Source: JBCCGL01 sp039029275
Lineage (GTDB): Bacteria; Pseudomonadota; Gammaproteobacteria; JBCCGL01
Direction of reading: 5' to 3'
Length of the DNA: 64,000 nt
Assembly (NCBI GenBank): GCA_039029275.1
Contig: JBCCGL010000001.1
Coordinates: 124,001 to 188,000 of the forward strand
The translations under genes and the position numbers were made by a program. The notes under the pieces are model-generated. The model saw only the letters and a program-made list of their open reading frames with translations. It made no database searches and was not told where the DNA came from. The stretch's first letter is position 1, and each line of letters starts with the position of its first letter. Below, piece by piece: positions 15,508-24,172 of this stretch.

Positions 15508-17193
15508 ATGTCAGTCCCACTTCGTCCCCCGGAACAAGTCATGCGCCTCGAGCGTATGGGCGCGCGATTCCAAACGCGACTGAGTTTTATGCGATCGGTA
15601 TTGCGGCGCCTGCACGGTGAAAACTGGTCGGTCGAACAAACATTTAACGATTGGGACGAAAACGGTTTTGGGACCGCCGTTTATCGTGCCAGGGGGCCGC
15701 AGCGCAGCTACAGTCTGATCGCCTTCTCCGACTATCTCGATGCTGCCGACCGCTCGGACCGGGTCATCGCAGAGAAGTGGGACGCCGCGTTTACCCTGTT
15801 CGACGGTGAACCCACGCCGGATGACATCGCGCGCTTACGCGCAAATGTGCCGAACCAGGAAGCCGGGCGCTGTTCCAGCAAGGAGTTAACGCTGAGCCGT
15901 GCGAACAAAAGCGTGCGACTGTTTGAGCACGTTGCGGATCGCTTGTCGAACGGCCAGCAACCGGACACAAAAATGATCGCCGAAGTCGGCTACCTAATGC
16001 GCACCACCGCGGTTTACGGCAACGGCAAGTTCGGTCTGGCAGATCGCGAGCGCACCTGTTCGCGAGAGGAGCTTGCCAACCCCTATCAGGCCGAACTGCT
16101 CACGGTTTACCTGATTCGGTGCTTTACCCACGATCTGGTTGAGCACGTCGCGCGCACGCGCAATCCGGAAAAGTTTGTACCGCTCGACCGCAGGGTGCGT
16201 CGTCATCTCGGAATTGGCAACGCGACCGGTCTCGGCATGGCGCCGTTTCTCTATCATCACCCGACGCTGCTCAACAACTGGATTTCGGCGATGGAGACAG
16301 CGCTGGCATCCGTGCGCAGCAACCAAAGAGCCGCGCAATCAGAAGCGACACAATTTAACCAACTTCTGGTCAGCGCCAGAACCCTTTGCAACGAATGGCA
16401 GGTTGAGGACACTCGACAAATGCGGCGGATCGAACGGCTGCGTGCCGACCTCGACGAATTTCAACGATACCTCGAAGGGTTCGATTTTTCGGCGACGATT
16501 GCACCGTGGGACACCCTGTTTCGCTGGTGTGAAGAGCACCTCGATATTGAGGCGCAAGAGCTGGTCGCCACGCTAATGATCGAAATTCATCCGCATATCG
16601 CCGATCCCCTGGCTCAAAAAATGGGCAGCACCGATCCAATGCAAATTGTCCCGGCAATGCCGTTGAGTTCACTCCTGGAATTAATCGAATCACACTATCA
16701 ATGGGCGCTTGAGCTCGATTTCGAAAGCGCTGTCGAAAATCACTTTTTCTGGTACGCGTCGGAAGAGAAACTCGAACCGCGGGTTGGCGAGCGGTTTAAC
16801 GAACCGGGCTCAGACCGTGAACACTTGCTAACCGCAGCACGCGATGTGTCCAGATTGCATGCGTCAATCGCTGAATCATCCCCACAAAAAACTGTTGCTG
16901 AATTTTTGATCCAACGCCCCGAACACCGCCACATCGTTCGACGCGTTCAGTCATTACACGAATTTCCATACGCAGAAATCAGGGAAAACTTGCTCAATGC
17001 GAGCATGCTCCCCATCGATATGCTGCGCTTCAAGCTGTCATTTTTCGGCGCAACAAAGTTTGATCCGAAATCAGACAAGTGGACGCGCATCAACATGTAT
17101 CAGGGCGCACCGCTCCCGGATGAACTGACTGAGCCAGATTGCGACCGTTGGATGTTTCTGCCACACGCGCCAACGCATGCGCCCGCACAGTGA
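15508..17193 (+). CDS. Uncharacterised 561-residue protein of a catabolic operon
   Basis: No family was recognised. The protein is soluble-looking: no signal peptide, no transmembrane segment, many Arg/Glu residues, a likely helical middle part (about 260-330) and several conserved-looking aromatic/His clusters (FLYHHPTLLNNW near 250; HFFWYASEEK near 415). Its ATG follows two bases after the M19 stop, and its own stop overlaps the next start as GTGA, so it is translated as part of the same unit. That tight coupling makes a role as a pathway enzyme, perhaps a partner of the DUF3726 protein, likely. No catalytic motif can be named. Confidence 0.7.
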   Translation: MSVPLRPPEQVMRLERMGARFQTRLSFMRSVLRRLHGENWSVEQTFNDWDENGFGTAVYRARGPQRSYSLIAFSDYLDAADRSDRVIAEKWDAAFTLFDGEPTPDDIARLRANVPNQEAGRCSSKELTLSRANKSVRLFEHVADRLSNGQQPDTKMIAEVGYLMRTTAVYGNGKFGLADRERTCSREELANPYQAELLTVYLIRCFTHDLVEHVARTRNPEKFVPLDRRVRRHLGIGNATGLGMAPFLYHHPTLLNNWISAMETALASVRSNQRAAQSEATQFNQLLVSARTLCNEWQVEDTRQMRRIERLRADLDEFQRYLEGFDFSATIAPWDTLFRWCEEHLDIEAQELVATLMIEIHPHIADPLAQKMGSTDPMQIVPAMPLSSLLELIESHYQWALELDFESAVENHFFWYASEEKLEPRVGERFNEPGSDREHLLTAARDVSRLHASIAESSPQKTVAEFLIQRPEHRHIVRRVQSLHEFPYAEIRENLLNASMLPIDMLRFKLSFFGATKFDPKSDKWTRINMYQGAPLPDELTEPDCDRWMFLPHAPTHAPAQ

Positions 17194-17897
17194 AGGTTTC
17201 CCTCAACGAGATTCAGGCCACCGCGCAAAAAGCCGTTAGCGGTGCTGGCCATCCCTACGGCATAGCCGAAGAAATGGGTTTTGCCGCGCGCTGGTTGTGT
17301 CAGCACGGTTTACGTGGTGCAGAAAAACTGCTGCATGCGCTCGAGCGTCACACGGCAGCGAACTGTCGAATTGACCAGGACGGTGGTTCGATTCGCGTTC
17401 AAGGCGGTGACGATCAGACACTTTCAGCGCTCGACACTGGCGTCTCAATGATCGAACTATTGATTGCGCATAAGTCGTCCAAAAAATCAGTCGTGGCCGC
17501 TTCAATTGCCCACCCTTTGCTCGCCATTCCATTTGCCGCACGCGCCGCCGCACAAAATGATTCAATCTGCTTGTCGTGGACAACAATTGATCACAGTGAA
17601 GTCGCGGCCGAATTTAACGACGCTGGTGTCACTGTTCGTGCATTCGACCCTTTCACATTAATTCAGGCGCGCGGAGACAATGTGACGTGCCAATGGGGAG
17701 CGTATCAACAGGACGTCCCGGTGTTGTATTCGAACGATTACCTGAACGCTCAGTCCCGGACATCAATCGCTGACGGCTGCTCAGTCGACGAGCAAGTATG
17801 GAAAAAGCTTGTGGCATTGGCACATCGCACCTATGTGCCAATCAGTGATCAGTCCAGACTCACCGGTGCCGGGGCAGGCCTTAACGACAACGATTGA
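17190..17897 (+). CDS. DUF3726 protein
   Basis: The start is taken as GTG at 17190, sharing bases with the previous stop (GTGA); the N-terminus then reads VKVSLNEIQATAQKAVSGAG, matching the usual beginning of DUF3726 proteins. The product is 235 residues, soluble, with an N-terminal helical part (GIAEEMGFAARWL) and a larger alpha/beta part. The function of the family is unknown; it occurs with catabolic dehydrogenases and amidohydrolase-like enzymes. It is the last gene of the LysR-controlled operon, and a hairpin lies just after its stop. Confidence 0.82.
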   Translation: MKVSLNEIQATAQKAVSGAGHPYGIAEEMGFAARWLCQHGLRGAEKLLHALERHTAANCRIDQDGGSIRVQGGDDQTLSALDTGVSMIELLIAHKSSKKSVVAASIAHPLLAIPFAARAAAQNDSICLSWTTIDHSEVAAEFNDAGVTVRAFDPFTLIQARGDNVTCQWGAYQQDVPVLYSNDYLNAQSRTSIADGCSVDEQVWKKLVALAHRTYVPISDQSRLTGAGAGLNDND

Positions 17898-17898
17898 C

Positions 17899-17924
17899 CA
17901 AAAAACCCGCCAGATCGGCGGGTT
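17899..17924 (-). terminator. Intrinsic terminator after cysNC
   Basis: An 8-bp stem AACCCGCC / GGCGGGTT with a five-base loop. On the minus strand it is followed by TTTTTT, so it ends the cysD-cysNC transcript. On the plus strand the same hairpin lacks a T-run but may still help end the DUF3726 operon. Confidence 0.88.
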
Positions 17925-17950
17925 CCAAAAGAGGGTTTACGCGGCTGCGC

Positions 17951-19864
17951 TTAAACGTCTGGAGAAGTGAGAAATCCTTTCTCTTCGAGATACGCCACAA
18001 GCTGTTCAACCGACTCCTCCGGCTTGAGCTCGTGGGTGGGTAGCACGATCTCAGCATCGGTCGGTTCTTCGTAGTCCGACCCGATGCCGGTGAAGTTTTT
18101 GATCTCGCCGGCGCGCGCTTTGACGTACAGCCCTTTCGGGTCGCGCTTCTCGCACTCATCAAGCGGGGTGCTGACGAATACCTCGATGAACTCGCCCGGC
18201 TCCATCAGCTTGCGCACCATTTCGCGGTCTTTGGCAAACGGCGCGATAAACGACGCGATTACGATCAAACCCGCATCGGCCATCAGCTTGGCGGTTTCAC
18301 CCACACGCCGGATATTTTCTACGCGGTCCGCTTCGACAAAGCCAAGGTCTTTGTTCAGGCCGTGACGAACGTTGTCGCCATCCAGAATGTAGGTGTGATG
18401 ATTGGCGTCGTGCAGGCGCGATTCGAGCAGGTTGGCAATCGTCGATTTACCCGAACCGGACAGACCGGTCATCCACAGAACGCACGATTTTTGCTGTTTG
18501 ATCGCGGAGCGGCGGTACTTGTCGACACTCAGTGTGTGCCACACAACGTTATCCGCACGGTGCAGCGAGAAGTCGATTAAGCCCGCGCCAACGGTTTCGT
18601 TGGACTGCCGATCGACAATAATAAAGTTGCCGGTGGCGCGATTGTTTTCGTAGTTGTCGAATGCAATCTTGTCACCGAGCTTGAGGTTGGCCACGCCAAT
18701 TTCGTTAAGGCTCAGCGTTTTGCCGGATTGCGACTCCAGCGTATTCACATTGATCTTGTGCTTGAGCTGCGTCACGACGCACGGCGTGGTGCGGGTGCCG
18801 GACTTAAGCAGGTATTCGCGCCCGGGTACGAGATTGTTTTCGCTCATCCACACGATGTGGGTTTGCACCTGATTCGAGACCTGAATCGGGTCAGATTCCA
18901 GACACAGTACATCGCCGCGCGAAATATCTATCTCGTCGCGCAGGGTCAGCGTGACGGCTTGACCGGCAACCGCTTTGTCCAATTCGCCGTCGTAGGTAAC
19001 GATTTTTTCCACCACGCTGCTCTTGCCAGACGGCATCGCAGTGACGGCAGTACCGGGTTCAATCGTGCCGCTGGCGACGGTGCCGCTGTAGCCACGAAAG
19101 TCGAGATTCGGACGATTCACCCACTGTACAGGCAGGCGGAACGACGCGCTCTCGGCGTCGTCGTCGACGCTGACCGTTTCCAGGTGGTGCATCAGCGTTC
19201 GACCGTTGTACCACGGCGTGTTGGCACTGTGTTCCATGATGTTGTCGCCTTCCAGCGCCGACATCGGGATGCAGGTGATACTGCTGAAGTTGAGGCCCTC
19301 GGCAAACGTCAGATAATCGCTGGCAATTTCGTTAAACAGCGATTCGTCGTAGCCGACCAGATCCATTTTGTTAACCGCAAGCACAATGTTGCGGATGCCG
19401 AACAGTGACGCAATAAACGAATGACGGCGCGTTTGCGTCATCAAGCCCTGACGCGCGTCGACGAGGATGATGGCGAGATCGGCAGTTGATGCGCCGGTCG
19501 CCATATTGCGCGTGTACTGCTCGTGACCGGGGGTATCTGCGACGATGAACTTGCGCTTGTCGGTGGTGAAAAAGCGATAAGCGACGTCAATGGTGATGCC
19601 CTGCTCGCGCTCAGCGGCGAGGCCGTCAACCAGCAGCGCGAAGTCGATTTTTTCGCCCTGCGTGCCCATCCGCTTGCTATCACTTTCCAGCGCGGAGAGC
19701 TGGTCGTCGAAAATCAGCTTCGAGTCGTATAGCAATCGCCCGATCAGGGTACTTTTACCATCGTCGACGCTGCCGCAGGTGATAAAACGCAAAAAGCTCT
19801 TGTCCGCTTGCGCGGCGAGGTAGGCCTCGATATCGGCGTGTTTTTCCAGTTCGACAGCGCTCAT
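17951..19864 (-). CDS. cysNC: Bifunctional sulfate adenylyltransferase subunit 1 / APS kinase
   Basis: This 637-residue fusion consists of CysN, a translation-factor-like GTPase (G1 GSVDDGKST about 32-40, DTPGHEQY, NKMD; beta-barrel domains to about 440), and a C-terminal APS kinase (P-loop GLSGSGKST about 465). CysN couples GTP hydrolysis to formation of adenylyl sulfate by CysD. The kinase domain then makes PAPS for sulfate reduction or sulfation. The ATG overlaps the cysD stop (TAATG). The NodQ/CysNC fusion is common in proteobacteria. No PAPS reductase gene is nearby. Confidence 0.95.
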   Translation of the reverse strand: MSAVELEKHADIEAYLAAQADKSFLRFITCGSVDDGKSTLIGRLLYDSKLIFDDQLSALESDSKRMGTQGEKIDFALLVDGLAAEREQGITIDVAYRFFTTDKRKFIVADTPGHEQYTRNMATGASTADLAIILVDARQGLMTQTRRHSFIASLFGIRNIVLAVNKMDLVGYDESLFNEIASDYLTFAEGLNFSSITCIPMSALEGDNIMEHSANTPWYNGRTLMHHLETVSVDDDAESASFRLPVQWVNRPNLDFRGYSGTVASGTIEPGTAVTAMPSGKSSVVEKIVTYDGELDKAVAGQAVTLTLRDEIDISRGDVLCLESDPIQVSNQVQTHIVWMSENNLVPGREYLLKSGTRTTPCVVTQLKHKINVNTLESQSGKTLSLNEIGVANLKLGDKIAFDNYENNRATGNFIIVDRQSNETVGAGLIDFSLHRADNVVWHTLSVDKYRRSAIKQQKSCVLWMTGLSGSGKSTIANLLESRLHDANHHTYILDGDNVRHGLNKDLGFVEADRVENIRRVGETAKLMADAGLIVIASFIAPFAKDREMVRKLMEPGEFIEVFVSTPLDECEKRDPKGLYVKARAGEIKNFTGIGSDYEEPTDAEIVLPTHELKPEESVEQLVAYLEEKGFLTSPDV

Positions 19865-20787
19865 TAGAAATAGCCCTCCTGTTTCTTTTTCTCCATCGAC
19901 GCGGCTGCGTCGTGATCAATCACCCGACCCTCGCGCTCGGAGGTTCGCGCTGTCAGCATTTCTTCGATGATCTGCGGCAACGTGTCGGCGGGTGATTCAA
20001 CCGCGCCGGTCAATGGGTAACATCCCAAGGTTCGAAAGCGCACTGTACGCATCTCCGGCGACTCTCCCGGATTGAGCGGCATGCGTTCGTCGTCGACCAT
20101 AATCAGTTGGCCATCGCGCTCGACGACCGGCCGTTTGGCAGCGTAATAAAGCGGTACGATGGGAATGTCTTCCTGATAGATGTACTGCCAGATATCGAGC
20201 TCGGTCCAGTTCGACAGCGGGAACACGCGAATGCTCTCGCTCTTGCTCACGCGGGTGTTGTAAAGATTCCAAAGCTCAGGGCGCTGGTTTTTCGGATCCC
20301 ATCGATGCTGTGCGCTGCGAAACGAGAAGACGCGTTCCTTGGCACGGGATTTCTCCTCATCGCGGCGCGCACCGCCAAAGGCGGCGTCAAAGCCATAGTG
20401 ATCCAGCGCCTGCTTGAGCGCCTGTGTTTTCATGATATCGGTATGTACCTGCGATCCGTGGCTGAACGGGCCAACGCCCTGCTCCACGCCTTCCTGATTG
20501 ATGTGTACCCGCAGATCCAGTCCGAGATCTTTAGCCGTGCGGTCGCGGAATTCGATCATCTCGCGGAACTTCCACGTGGTATCCACGTGCAGTAACGGGA
20601 AAGGTAGTTTGGACGGGTAAAACGCCTTAAGGGCAAGGTGCAGCATGACTGCTGAGTCCTTGCCAACCGAGTAAAGCATCACCGGGTTTTCGCACTCGGC
20701 CGCTACCTCGCGGATTATGTGAACACTCTCTGCCTCAAGCCGGTCGAGATGTGAAAGAGTCGTTTGTTGAACTGCAGCTTGAGCCAC
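19864..20787 (-). CDS. cysD: Sulfate adenylyltransferase subunit 2
   Basis: This 307-residue ATP sulfurylase small subunit is of the PP-loop family. The PP-loop reads YSVGKDSAVMLHL near residue 40, followed by the family blocks GGARRDEEKSRAKER and RFRTLGCYPLTGAV. The start codon is GTG at 20787 with AAGGA nine bases upstream. It forms the heterodimer with CysN that adenylates sulfate in assimilation. A TATATA element about 35 bases before the start on the minus strand is a plausible -10 box. No CysB site could be recognised. Confidence 0.95.
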   Translation of the reverse strand: MAQAAVQQTTLSHLDRLEAESVHIIREVAAECENPVMLYSVGKDSAVMLHLALKAFYPSKLPFPLLHVDTTWKFREMIEFRDRTAKDLGLDLRVHINQEGVEQGVGPFSHGSQVHTDIMKTQALKQALDHYGFDAAFGGARRDEEKSRAKERVFSFRSAQHRWDPKNQRPELWNLYNTRVSKSESIRVFPLSNWTELDIWQYIYQEDIPIVPLYYAAKRPVVERDGQLIMVDDERMPLNPGESPEMRTVRFRTLGCYPLTGAVESPADTLPQIIEEMLTARTSEREGRVIDHDAAASMEKKKQEGYF

Positions 20788-21156
20788 GGAGCTTTCCTTT
20801 AGTTGATAGTTTAGTCGCTATATAGACGAAGAGACGCGAGTTTACTGCGGGTAATAGCGGCCGCCAGCGCAGAACCCTAATGGTGTGATGGCGTTATCAA
20901 AGAATTTTCCTATTTTGATACTTCCATAAGACTTTTCTATTTACAGCAATCGCACGTCAAAGAGCGCGTCAAGTGCCGCGATCGAGCACAACACCGTGTT
21001 TTACAAAATCAGCCCGGTTAACACGGTCTCCGGGGTGGTTTACCGCTTTAGCGGCCTGACGGTGTTCGTGTTTGGCATTGTCTACAGCGTGTAACGAGCA
21101 ACTGTTAGTATGAGTGACAAGCCGCGTTAAGATTTCAGGTATACCAATTGAGCAGC
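20788..21156. other. Intergenic region between cysD and a HAD hydrolase gene
   Basis: This ~370-base stretch must hold the cysD promoter (minus) and the promoter of the HAD gene (plus). Apart from the open frame listed separately, nothing was recognised. No terminator-type hairpin with a T-run was found. Confidence 0.4.
20930..21094 (+). other. Possible small gene or coding remnant
   Basis: A 54-codon open frame ends in TAA at 21092. Its last 30 codons have strongly GC-biased third positions like real genes in this genome, and they encode a Val/Phe-rich hydrophobic tail (ending FGIVYSV). There is no ATG; only ATT at 20939 or GTG at 20996 could serve as a start, and no clear ribosome site is seen. 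It may be the degraded 3' end of a lost gene. Confidence 0.25.
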
Positions 21157-21765
21157 ATGAAACCCCAATACTTTGTTTTTGACCTTGCCGGTGTTCTTCT
21201 CAATTGGAATCCGGAACCCTTTTACCGCCAGCACTTCTGTGGCGATAGCGATCGCTTCGACCACTTCTTCACCCATGTCTTTGATGACAACGCGCAGACG
21301 GCGATCAGCGCTGGTGAATCCGTGAACCGAGTGATTGATCGATTAGTTGAGGCGCACCCAGACTACGACAGCGCGATTAAAGCGTACCGCGAGCATTGGC
21401 ACGACATGCTGCCCGGTGAGATTGGCGGCACAGTTGCCGCCTTTGGCGAACTGCGCGAGCGCGGTTACCCGGTGTTTGCACTGGGGAACTGGTCGCGCGA
21501 AGAATTCGAGTGGGCACAAAGCCGTTTTGCGTTCCTGAATACGTTCGACCAGGTGTTGTTATCCGGCGACTGCGGCTATCTCAAACCGGACGATCGCATC
21601 TTCGAATTGGCCGAAACGCGCTTTGGAGTCGACCCTGCCAGTACGGTTTTTATAGACGACAGGCCCGAGAACGTGCACGCCGCTATCGCGCGCGGATGGA
21701 ACGGTATCGTGTTTGAAAATCCGCGACAGCTATATCTGGTGCTGATGGAGTACAACATTCTATAG
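21157..21765 (+). CDS. HAD-superfamily hydrolase
   Basis: This 202-residue protein has the haloacid dehalogenase pattern: motif I with the nucleophile Asp in FDLAGVLLNW, motif II around LGNWSRE, the motif III Lys in YLKPDDRIF, and motif IV IDDRPENVHAA. The helical cap is inserted after motif I as in subfamily IA. Probable phosphatase for a small phospho-metabolite; substrate unknown. The ATG at 21157 is chosen over a TTG three codons upstream. Confidence 0.88.
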   Translation: MKPQYFVFDLAGVLLNWNPEPFYRQHFCGDSDRFDHFFTHVFDDNAQTAISAGESVNRVIDRLVEAHPDYDSAIKAYREHWHDMLPGEIGGTVAAFGELRERGYPVFALGNWSREEFEWAQSRFAFLNTFDQVLLSGDCGYLKPDDRIFELAETRFGVDPASTVFIDDRPENVHAAIARGWNGIVFENPRQLYLVLMEYNIL

Positions 21766-22054
21766 GGGCTGGTAACGCAATCTGCTCGATCGCTAAAAAA
21801 CAGTATTTACGCCAAAAAGCTGAAAAAAGACTAAACAATCGCCAACAAATACCTATAATGCAGGGCGTTATCGAGCTTAATAGGCAAATGTAGTCACGCA
21901 GTAAAGATTGGTCGATAGCACCGATTTATTAGTTGCACATCATCGAGAATTCTCCAGTAGCGCCATCCACCGGTTGTCCCTCTTCGTAGCCTTCTTACAG
22001 ATTTGCAGTTAATAAGCACTCACACTGAATTAATACATAAGTAGGTTATTTTTT

Positions 22055-22258
22055 ATGGCAACTGGAACCGTCAAATGGTTTAACGAGTCCAAGGGTTTTG
22101 GATTCATCAGTCCGTCTGATGGCGGCTCGGACGTTTTCGTCCACTTTTCGGCTATCGCCGGAGACGGATTCAAAACACTGTCTGAAGGACAGCAGGTTGA
22201 ATTCGAAATTGTCGACGGCCAAAAAGGTCCGCAGGCAGCCAACGTTACAACAGCTTAG
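22055..22258 (+). CDS. Cold-shock protein, CspA family
   Basis: This 67-residue single cold-shock domain has both RNA-binding motifs intact (KGFGFI and DVFVHFSAI) and is nearly the whole protein. It binds single-stranded RNA/DNA and melts structure. The gene is monocistronic: almost 290 bases of leader-containing upstream DNA precede it and a strong terminator follows 35 bases after the stop. A long 5' leader is common for this family, but no specific thermosensor fold was identified. Confidence 0.95.
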   Translation: MATGTVKWFNESKGFGFISPSDGGSDVFVHFSAIAGDGFKTLSEGQQVEFEIVDGQKGPQAANVTTA

Positions 22259-22284
22259 CGAGCACTACCGCGTTAATTGTAAGA

Positions 22285-22569
22285 TTATTCAGGAGCACCT
22301 TTAATCAGGTGCTCTTTTTCTTTGCGGCGCAGTGATTTGATTTGCGCCTCGCGTTTGAGGGCCGCACTGCGGCTATCACAGTATTCGCTGTACACTCGCA
22401 CCACCGGTTGGCGCGCCCGGGTATAACGTGCACCACCCCCAATCTCCCCATTGTGTTGCGCGATTCGCCGATCGATATCGGTGGTCGAACCGGTATAGAG
22501 TGATCCGTCAGCGCAACGCACGACGTACACGTACCAGATTGTTTCATTGTCTGCTGACTCTTCAGTCAC
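22285..22569 (-). CDS. GIY-YIG domain protein, YhbQ-like
   Basis: This 94-residue single-domain protein shows the GIY-YIG nuclease signature as YVYVVRCADGSLYTGST, with the following DIDRRIAQHN Arg/His residues and a C-terminal basic stretch ending in KEKEHLIKG. Members of this UPF0213/YhbQ group are small putative nucleases involved in nucleic-acid metabolism. It converges on the cold-shock gene, whose terminator is embedded in its last codons. Confidence 0.9.
   Translation of the reverse strand: MTEESADNETIWYVYVVRCADGSLYTGSTTDIDRRIAQHNGEIGGGARYTRARQPVVRVYSEYCDSRSAALKREAQIKSLRRKEKEHLIKGAPE
22293..22319 (+). terminator. Intrinsic terminator of the cold-shock gene
   Basis: An 8-bp stem GAGCACCT / AGGTGCTC with a six-base loop is followed by TTTTT. 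It lies inside the last codons of the convergent GIY-YIG gene, so these bases serve as both protein-coding sequence and terminator. Confidence 0.88.
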
Positions 22570-22623
22570 CTTTGTTTACTCAACGTCACGACGCTTCTTC
22601 ACAAACGGGTTATAGTGTGATCA

Positions 22624-24147
22624 ATGGCTCCCCCGCAAACAAGCATCGCGCCCGAAAAGGCGAACGCTAAAACACTGGAAGAATTGCGTTTCGATAATCG
22701 CTACGCAACCTTGCCGGAGATTTTTTATTCGCATCACCACCCGGCAGCGCTGAAGAACGCTCGCCTGCTGCACTTTAATCACGATGCGGCAACGCTGATC
22801 GACCTCGATCCCGCGCAAGCCGGGCGCGAAGATTTTGTCGATATAGTGACGGGCGCCAAGCCGTTGCCCGGTTTCGACCCGATCGCCTGTTGTTACGCTG
22901 GCCACCAATTCGGGCATTTTGTCCCCCGCCTTGGCGACGGGCGCGCAATCCTGTTGGGCGAGGTACTAAACGACGACGGACGCCGTTGGGATTTGCATCT
23001 AAAGGGCGCGGGACTGACGCGCTACTCGCGACAGGGCGATGGTCGAGCGGTGTTACGTTCATCGATTCGAGAGTATTTGTGCTCGGCTGCGATGCACGGT
23101 CTCGGGATTGGCACCACGCACGCATTGTGTTTAACAGGGAGCGACGAGCCGGTTTATCGCGAGCGCATCGAGACCGGCGCGACCGTGCTGCGGATGGCAC
23201 CGAGCCATATCCGATTCGGCACCTTCGAGTATTTTTATTACTCGCAGCGAATCGACGACCTGCGCACGCTGGCCAACTACACAATCGAAACACATTTTCC
23301 GCACCTGCTTGAAAACGAAAGACCGTACCTTGCGCTGCTGACCGAGGTCATCGATTCAACCGCGAGGCTGATGGCGCAATGGCAGTCCGTTGGGTTTATG
23401 CACGGTGTAATGAACACCGACAACATGTCAATTCACGGCATCACAATTGACTACGGCCCTTTTGGGTTTATGGAGGCGTACGAGCCGGGATACATTTGCA
23501 ATCACTCAGATCACAGTGGCCGCTACGCGTATAACAAGCAACCCGAAATTGCGCTGTTTAATCTCAGCTGTCTGGCACAGGCGCTGGTACCACTGTTTGA
23601 CCCTGAGCCTGAAAAATCCGCCGAGCTTGCCACGGCCGAACTGCACAACTATCAGGACATCTACATCGACTACTTCGCCAGCCTGATGCGCAGCAAAATC
23701 GGTTTAACAACAGCACGTGACGAAGATCAGGCCTTGTGTACGTCGATGTTTGAGTTAATGCGATCGAACACGGTCGACTTCACGCGTTTTTTCCGCGCGC
23801 TGTCAACCGCGGATACTGCGGCTCGAAACACGGCAACACGTGCCCTTTTCAAAGAACCAACAGCGGCGGACGCGTGGCTCGACCAATACGAAGATCGTCT
23901 ATCACACGAATCCGATGCCAGCGAAGCACGTGAAAAACGAATGCGACGACTTAACCCTAAATACGTGTTGCGAAACTTCATGGCCGAAACGGCTATCCGT
24001 AAAGCCGAAGACGAACAGGATTATTCCGAGATTGATCGATTGATGAATTTACTCGCGACGCCGTTTGACGAGCACCCTGATATGGAACACTACGCCGGTG
24101 CTGTACCGGATTGGGCAACAGGGCTTTCGGTAAGCTGTTCGTCTTGA
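22624..24147 (+). CDS. selO: Protein adenylyltransferase SelO (YdiU)
   Basis: This 507-residue pseudokinase-fold enzyme transfers AMP from ATP to Ser/Thr/Tyr of target proteins. Family blocks are well conserved: YAGHQFGHFVPRLGDGRA (about 97-115), LHLKGAGLTRYSRQGDGRAV, SSIREYLCSAAMHGLG, HGVMNTDNMSIHG and DYGPFGFME. The protein ends in SCSS, the conserved C-terminal tail where the animal enzyme carries selenocysteine. Length is typical. It is a monocistronic gene starting with ATG at 22624. Confidence 0.95.
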   Translation: MAPPQTSIAPEKANAKTLEELRFDNRYATLPEIFYSHHHPAALKNARLLHFNHDAATLIDLDPAQAGREDFVDIVTGAKPLPGFDPIACCYAGHQFGHFVPRLGDGRAILLGEVLNDDGRRWDLHLKGAGLTRYSRQGDGRAVLRSSIREYLCSAAMHGLGIGTTHALCLTGSDEPVYRERIETGATVLRMAPSHIRFGTFEYFYYSQRIDDLRTLANYTIETHFPHLLENERPYLALLTEVIDSTARLMAQWQSVGFMHGVMNTDNMSIHGITIDYGPFGFMEAYEPGYICNHSDHSGRYAYNKQPEIALFNLSCLAQALVPLFDPEPEKSAELATAELHNYQDIYIDYFASLMRSKIGLTTARDEDQALCTSMFELMRSNTVDFTRFFRALSTADTAARNTATRALFKEPTAADAWLDQYEDRLSHESDASEAREKRMRRLNPKYVLRNFMAETAIRKAEDEQDYSEIDRLMNLLATPFDEHPDMEHYAGAVPDWATGLSVSCSS

Positions 24148-24172
24148 AGGATTCGCTCGAAATACTATTTTA

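Noticed and set aside
18728..19408. 226-codon open frame on the plus strand
   Set aside because: Lies wholly within cysNC, which has all its motifs on the opposite strand; no family pattern and no ribosome site.
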